From: Lepus europaeus | Taxonomy: Eukaryota; Chordata; Mammalia; Lagomorpha; Leporidae | DNA length: 64,000 bases | Reading direction: 5' to 3' | NCBI RefSeq assembly: GCF_033115175.1 | Contig: NC_084837.1 | Span: forward strand, 30,272,266 to 30,336,265 | In this document: in pieces, positions 1 to 14,279 of the stretch | Layout: each line of letters starts with the position of its first letter | Numbering within the stretch: position 1 is the stretch's first letter | Notes under the pieces: model-generated | Databases searched by the model: none | Seen by the model: only the letters and a program-made list of their open reading frames with translations | What the model was told of the DNA's origin: nothing | Program-made: the position numbers and the translations under genes

Positions 1-175
1 CACATGGGAGACCCGGGAGAAGCTCCTGGCTCCTTGCGTCAGATGAGCTCAGCTCCAGGCCTTGCAGCCCATTGGGGAGTTAACCAACTGATAGAAGCTC
101 TCTCTGCCTCTCCTTCTCTCTCTGTATAACTCTTTCAAATAAATAAATAAATAAATCTTAAAAAAAGAAAAAGAA
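1..175 (+). repeat. CSINE, cut by window edge
   Basis: 3' half of a CSINE (CT-rich block, AAATAAATAAATAAATC tail). Confidence 0.9.
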
Positions 176-655
176 AAAACCACAAAGCAAAGTTCTGATT
201 TGGCCTACAACCCTATATGATCTGTCCTCTGGCTACCTCTTGGCTATAGTACTGTTACCCTCATTCACATTATTCTAGCCATATCGTTCTGTTCACTGAT
301 CCTGAAGTACCCTACTAACTTTGAGCCTTTGAATCTGGTATTCTCTCAAACTGGAATGATTCCTCCTCCAGAAATCCACAAAGTTTTTTTTCTCATTTCC
401 ATCAGATGGCTGGCTTTTTCTAAATCACACTCCACAAACAGGCTTTCTTTAAACACCCTATGTGGAACAACACTCCTCCAGGACTCACTCACTCCTTATC
501 TACTCTTCTTTTTCCTTCTAATAAATCACAGATTATTTCACTGTCCGCTTCCTCTGTATTTCCCCAAACTTTTCTTTTTATTATAATACTACTTTATTAT
601 TCATATTCCTACCTTTCCTCTTCCTTTTACCCTTCCAAAATTTCTTAGAGTTGAA
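176..655 (+). repeat. L2 LINE fragment
   Basis: Diverged match to the 3' part of L2 in plus orientation (…CCTACATGATCTGTCCTC…, later ACTCACTCACTCC-type text). Lies in FANCM intron 8. Confidence 0.55.
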
Positions 656-778
656 TATTTACCATCCAGAATAAATAAAGCCCATCTTCTCCATGAGAAG
701 TGTTAGCACAAACTGATAAGTGGAAGTTTTAACTCTTACAACAATTGTCTTGACTTAATGCTACTAAATATGACCTAC

Positions 779-865
779 CATTCCATGATGTGAAGTGCTT
801 GATCACAACTTCTTCTAATTTCTTTAATTTTGGATGACTGTAGAAAAAATTTTTACCTGTAACTC
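779..865 (-). CDS. FANCM: FANCM coding exon 8 (last one in window)
   Basis: An 87-bp exon encoding [20 protein letters not shown] to HFTSWN plus one base; acceptor gtacag, donor GAATG|gtaggt. The first seven residues differ from the human DKNKKFV, but the length is the same and [13 protein letters not shown] is conserved. Confidence 0.88.
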
Positions 866-3800
866 CTGTACAAAAAGAAAAAAAACTTATATTTTCCATA
901 TTCAATTCTATTAATATGTAAACTACTTTTTTCTTTTTGTTTAAATAGTAAGTAGCATCTAGTAGCACATAAATCTTACTGTAAAATAAGCTTTGAATTT
1001 TGATGAAAATTTCATTCTGAGAGAATGTACATAGGAATCAGTAACAAAGAAAAAGGAAAACTGTACATATTTAAACTGGAGATTAGTGTTTGTAGTTTTG
1101 AGAATTTCCACTAGTAGTAAAAACTACTAACACGCATTATAAAGTTTATAAACGTACAAACTTTAAAATTGAATGTACATTAATCCTAACTTTGAAGAAT
1201 AAAATTTTTAAGCATTAACAGGTCTGTTGCTACGGAAACCTTAGTAATCACAGACAGTTATATACATCAATGGAGCAAAATTTTGAAGTTAACCTTGTTA
1301 AGAAAAATAATGCAGAATTAAAAATCGCACCTTTTTGGTCAGCGGACATACCACCTGCTGAAGTAGTACGCGTATGTGCAAACTTGCACTCTAGATGATT
1401 GTAGAGTTTCATGAAGTCCTCGTTTCGGCTAAGTTCATTTTTTGTCCGAGTCATTCCTTTTAGGAATTAAGAAAAGTTTCTCAAATAAATAATACCAAAC
1501 TAGTAAAATCTATTACTAATTGAAATAAAATTAAACTTTAGCAAAAATGCAGGCTTTTCAAATTTAAAATGAAAAGCAGCAACTTTTTCCAGCTGCACAT
1601 CCAAATATGTATTAATTACTGGTTTTTTTTCTTCCTCTATTTTATCAAAAACAGTGAAACATGGCCATTTGTTACATAATTTTTAAGTAACCCAAATTGT
1701 TTAATATGTCTTTAACCAAAATAATGTGTGACTTATTTAAATAATTTTAGTTTACCTTTACTTCCATCCATAATTCCACAAAAGAAGAAATATAATGATC
1801 TCATTCCCATTTGCTGCAATAATTCATAACCATGATATAAACTTATACAAATAGCAAACTCTCCCTCAATTATGCCTTGTTGTATTCCCTAGAAAAACAA
1901 GCATACATCAAGTTTAACCAGAGAAAGAAATGAAGATGCTTCAAATCCAAGTTGTCAGCACATGAGTCAATGTAACATTTACAATATAATCCAAATGATC
2001 CTAATAATTATTTCCTTCTACACTGAATATAACCAATTGGCTCTGCCGAATGCCATTTCAAAAGATGTTGCTATGGAAAGAAACCCATGCATTTTCTACA
2101 TAAAACCTATTCTTTTATTATTTTGCCTTTATTCATTAGTAAATTTTTATATATTTTTAAAGATTTATTTATTTATTTATTTGAGAGGCAGAGTTACAGA
2201 CAGACAGAGGGAGAGACAAACAGGTCTTCCATCTGCTGGTTCACTCCCCAAATGGCCACAGCTTCTGAAGCTGGGTTGAAGCTGCTCCTCTTTCCATCCA
2301 GCTCTCTGCTATGGCCTGGGTAGGCAGTAGAAGATGGCCCAAGTGCTTGGGCCCCTACACCCGCAATGGGAGACCCAGAAGAACCTCCTGGCTTCGGATC
2401 AGCTCAGCTCTGGCTGTTGCAGCCATTTGGGCAGTGAACCAGAGGATGGAAGACCTTTCTCTCTGTCTCTCTCTCTCTCTGTAACTCTACCTCTCAAATA
2501 AAAAAATAAATAAAAACTTTAAAAAAATGAATTGTAAGATCTATTCTTTATTAAACATTAAAAGATACATTTTCAATTCAAATCATTAAATCATATTCTT
2601 GCTAGAATTTTTTTAATGCTTTAACAGACTATATAAATCTTTTCTGAATTCTTGATGAACTAATATATATTCTCCCCTCCCCGTCTCAAATTTTGTATTT
2701 TTATCCTGTCCCTAAGTAAAAATATGTTCTACCATTAAAACTTACTTAGACATACCTACCACAATATTTGGAGATGGATTTTTCCTAAATTGATCTCTTG
2801 CCAGAATTATCTGGTATTTTGTTAGATTGGGGATATCCCTTCTCATCAAAACATTTCTCTGAATCAAAGAACTGGCAAAAGCTTCCAAAATCTGCAAATT
2901 TAAAAAAAATTCAGTTTAAGCATGCAATACAATTTTCTTGCATATTAAAATCAGTTACACATTTATTAGAGTGTATCTTAAAATGAATTTTAAATATACA
3001 TAAGAACAAAATTTAAGCATTTGACATCCCCAGATAATCCTCATAGTCAGCATAAAAATATTTAACTATAATTTTTTAAATATATTTTTAATTTAAAAAA
3101 ATTTTTATTTAAGAGGCAGAGTTACTGACAGAGAGAGGGAGAATCAGAGAGAAAAGTCTTCTATCTGCTGGTTCACTCCCCAAATGGCCAGAGCTGAGCT
3201 GATCCGAAGCCAGATGCTTCTTCTGAGTCTCTCAGAAAGCTGCAAGGGCCCAGCGACTTGGACCATCTTCTACTGCTTTCCCAGGCCAGAGCAGAGCATA
3301 CAAACTGGTGTCCATATGGGATGCCTATACCACAGACGGAGGTTTAACCTACTACACCACAGTGCCAGCCCAACATATTTTTAATTTTGACACATAGTAA
3401 TTGTACATATTTATGAGGTACTATGTGACATTTCAATACTTCTATGCAATGTGTAATTATATGATCAGAGTAAATGGCATATCAATCATTTCAGACATTT
3501 ATGAATTCTTTGTATAACCTATTATAATTTAAGAATACATTTAAGGGGATGGCACCATGCCTCTCTTTGTTAATCTTCTGCCTGCGGCACCGGCATCCCT
3601 TGTGGGCACTGGGTTCTGGTCCTGGATGCTCCTCTTCCAGTCCAGCTCTCTGTTCTGGCCCACGAGGGCAGTGGAGGATGGCCCAAGTGCTTGGGCCCCT
3701 GCACCCGCATGGGAGACTGGGAAGAAGCACCTGGCTCCTGGCTTTGGATTGGCGTAGCTCCAGCCTTAGCGGCCATTTGGGGGGTGAACCAATGGAAGGA

Positions 3801-6800
3801 CGACCTTTCTCTCTCTGTCTCTCTCTCTCACTGTCTAACACTCTGTCAAAATAAATAAAAAAGGGCCGGCACCGTGGCTTAACAGGTTAATCCTCTGCCT
3901 TGCGGTGCCGGCACACAGGGTTCTAGTCCCAGTAGGGGCGCCGGATTCTGTCCCAGTTGCCCCTCTTCCAGTCCAGCTCTCTGCTGTGGCCCAGGAGTGC
4001 AGTGGAGGATGGTCCAAGTCCTTGGGCCCTGCACCCCATGGGAGACCAGGAGAAGCACCTGGCTCCTGGCGCCGGCCGCGGCCACTGGAGGGTGAACCAA
4101 TGGCAAAAGGAAGACCTTTCTCTCTGTCCACTCTGCCTGTCAAAAATAAAAAAAAATAAAAATAAAAATAAAACCCAAACATTTAAGAATACATTTCATC
4201 TGTTTATTTCTTAACTCCTGCCTTTCCCAACCTACACATCATAATCTAAGTATCATGAAAGGAAGGCCTTTGATTTGTGCATTGTTGGCATCCTTAGTAC
4301 CTAGAACAGAATCTGGCATATAGGCCCTCACTAAATATTTGTATACTGTTGAATACATTGATATGTTTTAAGTAGATTTAATTTAATTCATTGACTCATT
4401 CTTTCAACAAATATTTAGCACCTAGAATGTATATAGCATTGCTCCAAGTGCTGGCAATATCAAGGCTAAGACAAATTAAGCTACTGCTCTCATAAAGTTT
4501 AGATCCCAGTGGAAGGAGGCAAAAAATAAAGCGAATGAAGAAGATAGATAGTCTCCATGGCAATAAATGTATTTAAGAATCTAAAATATGGAGCTGGCAT
4601 TGTGCCGTAGCAGGTAAAGCCACCACCTGTGACACTGGCATCCCATATGGGCACCAGTTCAAGTCCTGGCTGCTATACTTCCCATCGAGCTCCCTGCCAA
4701 TGCACCTGGGAAAAGCAGTGGAAAATGGCGCAAAGGCTTGGACCACTGACACCCATATGGAACAAATATATGCCACACCATAGACCCTTTGAGAGAAAAA
4801 AGGTTATTACTAAATAAAGTGAACAAAGACTGCTTCTTTGCGGAAGTAATGTCTGAATTGGCATGTGAATCATGATGGGTGTCTACCATGTGAGGTTCTG
4901 AGAACAATGAACTCCAGAGAGAGGAAACAGCAGACAAAAGGCCCTGAAGCAGAAATGAGCTTGATGCCATGCTGAAAGAAAAAAAGACCTTCAGATGCAC
5001 CTACTACAGTAATATGTAATATTTAAATTTTCATTTCCTAAAATAGGACTGGTTAATACATTTATCTTTTCTCCCTTCAGCTTTGCTGACCACACTGTCT
5101 AAAAATATCAACAAAATTTTAAAATATCAACAAAATTGAATTCTAATTATGACCATATAAATTATGATTTTATAGTTATCAATGGAATAATTTTTAAGTA
5201 AGACAAATTAGATAAGCATTTAAGAAATGGTTATCAGGAAGACTTTGCCGTATCATAAATAATGTTTAGAATTTTGTTACAGATAATTTTAAAACAAGAA
5301 AAAACCTATAAGCTTTGTTTTTAATAGATTTAATCTATTTGAACGGCAGACTTATACTTAAGATGGAGAGATAAAAAGAGAGAGAGTTGTCTTCCACTGG
5401 TTCACTCCCCAAATGGCTATAATGGTCAAGGCTGGGCCAGGCCCTAGCCAGGAGCCAGTAGCTTCATCAGGCTCTCCCACTTGGATGGCAGGGCCATCTT
5501 TCACTACTTTTCCAGGCACATTATCAGAGAGTTGGATCGGATGTAGAGTAGCTGGGACTTGAACTAGTGCCCATGAGATGCTGGAATTTCAGGAGGGAGC
5601 TTAAACTGCTGTGCTACCATACCAATCGCTGTGAACTTCACTTTAAAAAAGACTTATTATAGGTTAAGGGATAAACAAATGTCTTGGTTATCTACTCCCA
5701 TATAAAATATTACTTAAACATAGTAGATTTAAACAACCATTATTTTACGTGTTCCTTATTCTGATACTGTGGGTATTGTGGGTAAGAATGTAAACAGGTC
5801 ACTGAGAGAGCATAGAAACAGTGACACCACAATAAAAATGAGCAAATCTAGTATACAAACACTGGCTTCTAAATACCATTCTCTCCTATATTTTATTTTA
5901 TTTTTTTACTATTTATTTTTGTATTTGAAAGAGATATAGAGGGGTAGAGAGTGAAAGAGAGACACAGAGAGAGCTCTTGCATCCTCTGGTTCAGTCCCTG
6001 CTGAAACCAGGAGCTTCATTCAGGTTTCCCCTATGGGTGATAAGGGCCCAAGCCCTTGGGCCATTTCCCACTGCTTTCTCAGGCCATTAGCATTAGCAGT
6101 TAGCTGAAAAGGAAGTGCAGCAGCAGCAGCAGCAGCCAGCATTGCAGAGGACAGCTTTACCTGCTACGTCACAACTCCAGCCTAAATACAATTCTTATTT
6201 TTTTAAAAAGATTTATTTCATTTATTTTAAAGACAGAGTTACAGAGAGAGGTAGAGAGAGAGAGGTCTTCCATCCACTGGTTTACTCCCCAGATGGCCGC
6301 AACAGCTGGAGCTGTGCAGATCTGAAGCCAGGAGCTTCTTCCGGGTCTTCCCTGTGTGTACAGGGGCCCAAGGACTTGGGCCATCTTCTGCTTTCCCAGG
6401 CAATAGCAGAGAGCTGGATTGGAAGAGGAGCAGCTGGGACTAGAATCGGTGCCCATAGATGCCGGAGCTTCAGGAAAGGGCTTTAGCCCACTGCACCACA
6501 ATGCCGGCACCCCCACCACCACCACCAAATACCATTTTTGCATACAAAGAATAAGGAGTCTTTTGGAGAAATGATAGATTCCACAACTAGTTCAGGAAAA
6601 TTCACAGATGAGCAAAATATATTGTAATATCACTAAGTTAGGAAATGCAAACAAAAGTACATGTCTGTAGAGCACAAGAGCTGTCTTGAAGGAGCTTCTA
6701 AAAGACAAAGCTGGAACTGTTAAGTAGGAAATCAGACATGAGCTTATGTGTGTGTGACAAAGATCTAAAGAGAAGACATCTATGTCCAGCATATGCACCT

Positions 6801-9800
6801 CAAAGTCATCCCAATAACCTTATCTACATCCTGCCCTGCCCCTCCTACCCAATAACCTGCCAGGTTGGGGTCCTTGCCCCTTCTGACTGATAATCTTCCA
6901 GGTGCAGCCCAGTGTCTGTATTTCAAATATGCATCCTGCCCTGCCCTGCCCTTCTGCCTGATAACCATCCTTCCTCTAAGGCTCCTCTGATGCGGGGCGA
7001 GGCCAGCCAGGCTTCCCCCTGTCTGATAACTTCAGGGGAAAACTCAGAAAAGGAATTTTTTCGTATTTACATCCAAAAAGTCCTTTGTTCCAAGAGGAGC
7101 AGAGGTGGGGAGGCATGACCCATCCCCTTAAAAATCCCCAGCCTCAACCAGACTGCGCATTCAGCCCTCTGCTTCTATGCTGAGCCGCTCGCCTGGCCTG
7201 CCCAGGTGTACTCTCTACTCAACCATGTAACCTCGCTCTCCCCCAGTCTGAGCAACTGGGCACTATCTCTCAGGTTCTGTCTGAAGAGGTGCCCATCCGT
7301 TCTTACAGATGCCCCTACCCTAATAAGCCTTACTATTTGCTTTCCACTTACTCTGTCTCATGCCTGAATTCTTTCTTGAGCAATTCACTGTTAACAGAAC
7401 TATCTGAACAACCAAATAATAATATTGGATGCTCACTTGTGAGACCTGAGCCTGGATCAAGGTGTAACTATTTTAAATTAGGTCTCCATCTTCTAACTTG
7501 GGCCTGACCAGGCCCTGAACCCTAAGCCAGAAGCTCCTAAAAGTAAATAAATGAACTCCCCTTGCAACAAACTCTCCTAGCACCAGCACCTAGCACCACC
7601 AGATAACAAAGAAATACCTAGAGTTCCTGGTGTCTTCTCAGGGCAGATAAGGTCACTAATAGCTTCCTGAGACCCTGCAGTTCGCACGTACACCCCAGCA
7701 GCTCAGACCCTATGCTTCAGCCAATCAATTCAAAAGGCATCAACCCCAAAGCCATCTAACCACCTTTAGTAGGTCCGTTCCCACCACTGGATGCACTAAT
7801 CAATTCTAAGAGATGTCCTTTAAATTTCCTGCGGGATGAGATGATTTGCTAAATGGTACCATGATGTATAAAATGTCTCTAAAAACCCTATAAAAACCCT
7901 GTTAACTGAAGGGTCGGGGCTCTCAATTCAGACCCGCTGCATTGGTGTTGATTGAGAGTCCAGGCCCGGACCTGCAATTAAACTCTCATGTACTTTACAG
8001 CGGTATCGGCTCCTTGGTAGTCTTTGGGTACAACTGAACTGGGCATAACACACTCATAGAAAAAAAATACCTGTTAGTCTATAACTATGAAAAGAGTTGA
8101 ATTAATAATAAATGATGGGGCTGGCACTGTGGCATAGTAGGTAAAGCCACCTCCTGTAGTGCCAGCATCCCATACGGCCATGGTTCAAGTCCTGAGTGCT
8201 CCACTTCCGATCCAGCTCTCTGTTAGTGTGCCTGGGAAAGCAGCAGGGGATGGCCTAAGTACTTGGGCCCCTGAAACAACAATGGAGAACCAGAGGAACA
8301 GCCCAGCTTGGGCCACAGTAGCCATTAGGAGAGTGAATCAGTGATGGGAGATCTCTCTCTCTTTGTATGCTACTGTGGGGCTTATCACATTCTATTGGCT
8401 AGAGTCAGTCATGGCACCACTCCATATTCGGGGGAGGGAAATTTTATCCCATCTCTCAGTGAGAAAACTGGCAAAGAATTTGCAGCCATCTTTAATCCAG
8501 GGCAATGATGATGTGAGAGAACACGTTGTTCTCCTACCCTGACACTAATTGTGAGATATGGGAAATTAAAGGGTGATCTCAAATCTCTCCCATGGAAAGT
8601 GACAACGCTAAGCAATTTCTCAAATTAAATTTCTCTATTAACATCAGAGCCAGGTAATTTTTCTTGTGAACTGGGTGTCTTGTCCATTATAATATGTTTA
8701 GCAGATTCCTGGCCTATATCACAGATGCCAGATGAAACAGTGGTAACTCCACACCCACTCCTTGCCTCCCCTTCCATGCTCATTACGACAACCATGGGGT
8801 TAGACATTGTCAGATGTCACCAGGTGGACAAAATCACTTCTATTTGAGAACTATACCTACGTAAGGGATCAGGGCAGAAAAGTAGTGGAAATAAATTTCA
8901 TTATAAAGAAACTTCTAGCTGAATACGAGCACATGTCATGAGTAAGTTCACTTCGTGAATTCACTTAACTATACACTTCTGTTTTGTGCACTCTGCTGTG
9001 TTATATGAATATTAAACTGCAGAATGCTATCATTGTTCCATCTTTTGTATTAACCCTTTAAAAAATAGTTTGTTCATTAAAATATGCCCCTTCCAAAATT
9101 TAATGTCAAAGAAATTTTCAACATATCAATTAAATAAAATAACTACATTACCAGATCATTTACCAAAAACTTAAATTGTGAAAAATTGGCTTGCCTGAAT
9201 ATATGTCTTTTGGATGGCTGCAAGTTCTTCTCCAAGGGGAACAACAAGCTTTTCAACTCGTCTTTCATGAGAGTATGGCAAAATATCTGGAGAATCTTCA
9301 GAACGAAGCTCGATCTGCCCAATCAGCAGGTTAGTAATAACCTGTTGTACAGCCTATGCAAAAATAATTAAGATCATAAATTATATTACAGGCTAAGTAT
9401 TTTTGATTTAAGTACCTAACAAAATATCAAAATTTTGAAAGCAGCACTAGAAATTCATATTAATGATCAAAAACATAGAAAAAGAAAGACAAGCCATTTA
9501 AAGTACACTAGAATTCACACAGTAGGGAGAGAACGTTTTTGAAACATTTTTTCCCCACACAGCCTTTTAAGGCAAGCATTCAAGACACAAGAATATGAGT
9601 AAACGCCCAACATGTTCTTTAAATGAATAGTAGAACTTTCCAAATGAAATCTTCAGACAAAACTGAAGTTTTATATTAGCAAATGAAATTCCCAAAACAT
9701 TGTGAAACACAATTCATTTCACAGCCAGATCTAAAACCTAAGTTTTCTGATTCCCTGGCCAATACTACTTTTTTTTTTTTAGATTTACTTATTTACTTGA

Positions 9801-12800
9801 AAGTCAGAGTCACACAGAAAGAGAAGGAGAAGCAGAGAGGGAGAGACAGAGAAAGAGAGAGAGGTGTCTTCCATCTACTGGTTGGCCACAATGGCAAAAG
9901 CTGTGCCAATCTGAAGCCAGGAGCCACGAGCTTCTTCCAGGTCTCCCATGAGGGTACAGGGACCTAAGGATTTGGGTCATCTTCTACTGCTTTCCCAGGC
10001 CATAGCAGAGAGCTAGTTCAGAAGTGGAGCAGCCAGGACACAAAATGGCATCCATATGGGATGCCAGCACTGTAGGTGGCAGCTTTACCAGCTATGCCAT
10101 AGTGTTGGTCCCTGTCCAATACTTCTTTATACTGAAATTTTTTTGGGTGGGAAAAACATAGAGAAGTATTATTATTATCAAAGGACACAAATATATCTTG
10201 GAAATATTTTATGAGGGCCTATAAGGCCTAAACTAAAACACTTATTGATACATTAGTACAATTATTTTCAATTTAAATCCACATATATAATGTGAATATA
10301 GTTTGGGGACTAAAGCTTACAAAGGGAATTCTTGAAAAGGTATGGAACTGTAGCAAAAACATATGCTGGTACTTCAAAAAGCACATGGAAAGGGGAGTTA
10401 GTAGGTAAGTTTATTTTTGTACAAAAAAATTTGAGGGGGTCAGTGTTGTGGTGCAGCATGTTAAGCTGACAGGTGCAATGCCAGCATCCCATACGGGTGC
10501 CAGTTTGAGTCCTGGCTGCTCTACTGCTAACGTACCCGGGAACGTAGCAGAAGATGGCCCAAGTCCTTGGGCCCCTGTACCCACATGGGAGACCCAGAAG
10601 AAGCTCCTGGTTCCTGGCTTTGGACTGACCCAGCTCTGGCCATTGCAGCCACTGGGGGAGTGAACCAGCAGACAGAAGATCTCTCGCTTTCTCTCTCTGT
10701 AACTCTGCTTTTCGAATAAAATAAATAAATATAAAAAAAGGAAAAAAACTTTAAAAAAAAAATCAGTCCTTTTAACCAGCAGCTTGAGGTGATTCTTACC
10801 TATAGTTAAAGTTTGAAAACTACTAATTTAAAGAAATTCTTGCAAACAGAGAAGAAAAGCGAGCCATGTTGTAGTTCTAACATCAAATCAGATAAACACG
10901 AGACTAAAAACCCCATAAAAATCTTATTTTCAGGCCGGTGCCGTGGCTTAATAGGCTAATCCTGTGCCTTGAGGCGCCAGCACACCGGGTTCTAGTCCCG
11001 GTTGGGGCGCCGGATTCCATCCCGGTTGCCCCTCTTCCAGGCCAGCTCTCTGCCATGGCCCGGGAAGGCAGTGGAGGATGGCCCAAGTCCTTGGGCCCTG
11101 CACCCGCATGGGAGACCAGAAGCACCTGGCTCCTAGCTTCGGATCAGCGAGATGCGCCAGCCGCAGCGGCCATTGGAGGGTGAACCAACGGCAAAGGAAT
11201 ACCTTTCTCTCTGTCTCTCTCTCTCACTATCCACTCTGCCTGTTAAAAAATAAAAATAAAAATAAATCTTATTTTCTTGAAAGTTAATAAATGTAAAAAC
11301 ATCTTACTTACCTTTATATCACTACCTGGTGTAGCACTAAGAGCCAAGATTCTGAAGTGATTTGTGTATCTGACTAGTTCCCTTACAACCTAAAAAAAAA
11401 AAAAAGTCATTTAGTTTCATCTGTTTAATGCAAATATAATGGTGGTTCTGTTATATCAGCTATTACCTATGATCTATTATTATATTATTCTTTAACTAGC
11501 ATATTAATAACCTAGTGAGTAGAACCTCCACTAGTGATGTTATCTAAAGGAACAATTATTTAGTTTTACAATCGACAACAATCAAGAACATTTTAGGGCT
11601 TCTTTTATACAAAAAGCTAAAATGTCAGGGCCTAATTCAGAGGCAAATCACAAGGCTCAAGGGCTACTTCAGCATCAAATGGAGGAAGACAGTGTCTGTT
11701 CTCCATTGCTTAGGCCACAGACTAGTCTTACAGCTGTATCTATAAGAACACTTGTCAGATTAAGATAACCCATAACAAACAAAAACAGAAAAAAAATTAA
11801 ATAAGAATATGCAATTAGATTTGAAATGAAAACAATTTAGGAGATATTAACAAAAATTACATTTCATGCAGAATGCTCCTAATTCTTAAACTTATTCAAA
11901 ACAGAATGCGATTAATTTCAGATAATTTCTTAAAATTAACTTTTAAGTCCTGAAACATTCCCTCAGTGACACCAAAACACCTTTCTGTTCTCTGTGACTC
12001 GAACCCAGTGCTCACTTCTAGTATGATTCATATCTAATTTGCCAGAGCTCCTATTTCCCTTCAGTTGAGGCTCAGTACAAAGGAAAAGAGAGTCTCCTGT
12101 AAACTGAGTTGCAGAACAGTTCCCAGTATCCCATGGTTCTCACACTAGATACAGGAATTAAATAAGAAAACCAGATTATCCAAAAATCACTAATTTCAAA
12201 CCAAATCACAGACAAATTCAATGAGACTCATTCTGAACTTTAATTAATACTAAAAAGTATTATGGAGTTTTTAAGGGCATGATAAAGATTGCATATATAC
12301 ACATGATGTTATAGTTAACATAAACTTAAGTAGAATTTTATTTTTTTTATTTTTTTTTATTTTTGACAGGCAGAGTGGACAGTGAGAGAGAGACAGAGAG
12401 AAAGGTCTTCCTTTTGCCGTTGGTTCACCCTCCAATGGCCGCCGCGGTAGCGCGCTGCGGCCGGCGCACTGCGCTGTTCCGATGGCAGGAGCCAGGTGCT
12501 TCTCCTGGTCTCCCATGGGGTGCAGAGCCCAAACACTTGGGCCATCCTCCACTGCACTCCCTGGCCACAGCAGAGAGCTGGCCTGGAAGAGGGGCAACCA
12601 GCACAGGATCGGTGCCCCGACCGGGACTAGAACCCGGTGTGCCGGCACCGCAAGGCGGAGGATTAGCCTGTTGAGCCACGGCGCCGGCCGAATTTTTTTT
12701 TTTAAAGATTAATTTATTTACTTGAAAGTCAGAGTTAGAGAGAGAGAAAGACAGAAAAGAGATCTTCCATCTGCTGGTTCGCTCCCCAGATGGCTGCAAT

Positions 12801-14243
12801 GGCCAGCGCTGACCCAGGAGCTTCATTCAGATTTCCCACATGGGTGGGCAGGGCCCAAGCACTTGGGCCATCTTCCACTGCTTTTCCTAGGCCATTAGTA
12901 GGGAGCTGGATTGGAAGCGGAGCAGGTGGGACACAAACCAGCCCCCACATGGGATGCTGGCATTGCAAGCTGTGTCTTTATCCACTATGCCACAAAGCTG
13001 GTCCCAGAATTATTTTAATTAAAAACTGATGGGGGCCTGTGTTGTGCAGCCAATGAATTAAGCTGTTGCCTGTTATGAGTGGTATTCTATGAGTCCTGGC
13101 CACCAGACTTCCAATCCAGCTCCCTGCTAACATGCTTGGCAAAACAACAGAAGACTGGCTCAAGGGCTTGGGACTCTGCCACACTTGTGTGAGACCTGGA
13201 TGGAGTTTCAGGCTTCTAGATTCCACCTGGCCCAGCCCTGGCTGTTGCAGCATTTGGGAAGTGAACCAGTGGATGGGAAGATTTCTCTCTCTCTCTCTTT
13301 TTTTCTGCCTCCCCCTCTCCCCCCCCCCCTCTGTAACTCTGGCTTTCAAATAAATAAAAAATCTAAATAATTAAAATTGATGCAAGTCAATTTTTTGCTA
13401 ATGACCACTCTCATTTTAACTCAGTGTTAGATGTGGGATGTCCTTAGGTATCAGAGAATAATAATAAGTCATGGATGCAGCAATGAAGATGGCAATTTCA
13501 AAAGTCTATATCGGGGCAGGCATTTGACCTCACTTTTAAGATGGATGCTTCCCATATCACAGTGTCTAGCTTCAATAACAGGCTATTGAATCCAGCTTCC
13601 TGCTAATGCACACCTGGGATGCAGCAGTGACAAATCAAGTCATTGGGTCCCCATCACCCTAGTGGGAGATCTGAATTGAGTTCCTGGATCCCTGCTTTGG
13701 CTTGAATCTGGCCTGGACACTGCAGGCATTTGGTGAATGACCACCAGATGAGAGTTCATTCTGTTTCTCTGCCTCTAAATTAAAATTTTTTAAAAATTCA
13801 TTTTGTTTGAGTAGAATGCAAAGTGTTGTTTCAGATTGTGAGGCAGTTTAAACAGTTGAGTGAAATCACTTTAATATTACATGCCCCACGTACCAACACC
13901 TACCACAACTGTTACACAAGAAAAGTGAGCCGGCGCCATAGCTTAACAGGCTAATCCTCCGCCTTGCGGCACCCGCATACCGGGTTCTAGTTCCAGTTGG
14001 GGCGCTGGATTCTATCCCGGTTGCCCCTCTTCCAGGCCAGCTCTCTGCTGTGGCCTGGGAAGGCAGTGGAGGATGGCCCAAGTCCTTGTGCCCTGCACCC
14101 GCATGGGAGACCAGGAGAAGTACCTGGCTCCTGGCTTTGGATCAGCGAGATGCACCGGCCGCAGTGGCCATTGGAGGGTGAACCAGTGGCAAAAAGGAAG
14201 ACCTTTCTCTCTGTCTCTCTCTCTCACTATCCACTCTGCCTAT

Positions 14244-14279
<36 letters not shown>

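Noticed and set aside
6115-6135. (CAG)n polyglutamine-coding tract
   Set aside because: It lies inside a decayed CSINE, not in a gene.
12271-12826. Several 60-130 codon Pro/Trp/Ser-rich readings here and in every other CSINE
   Set aside because: The same peptides (such as [19 protein letters not shown]) recur in each copy; they are shadows of the SINE consensus.
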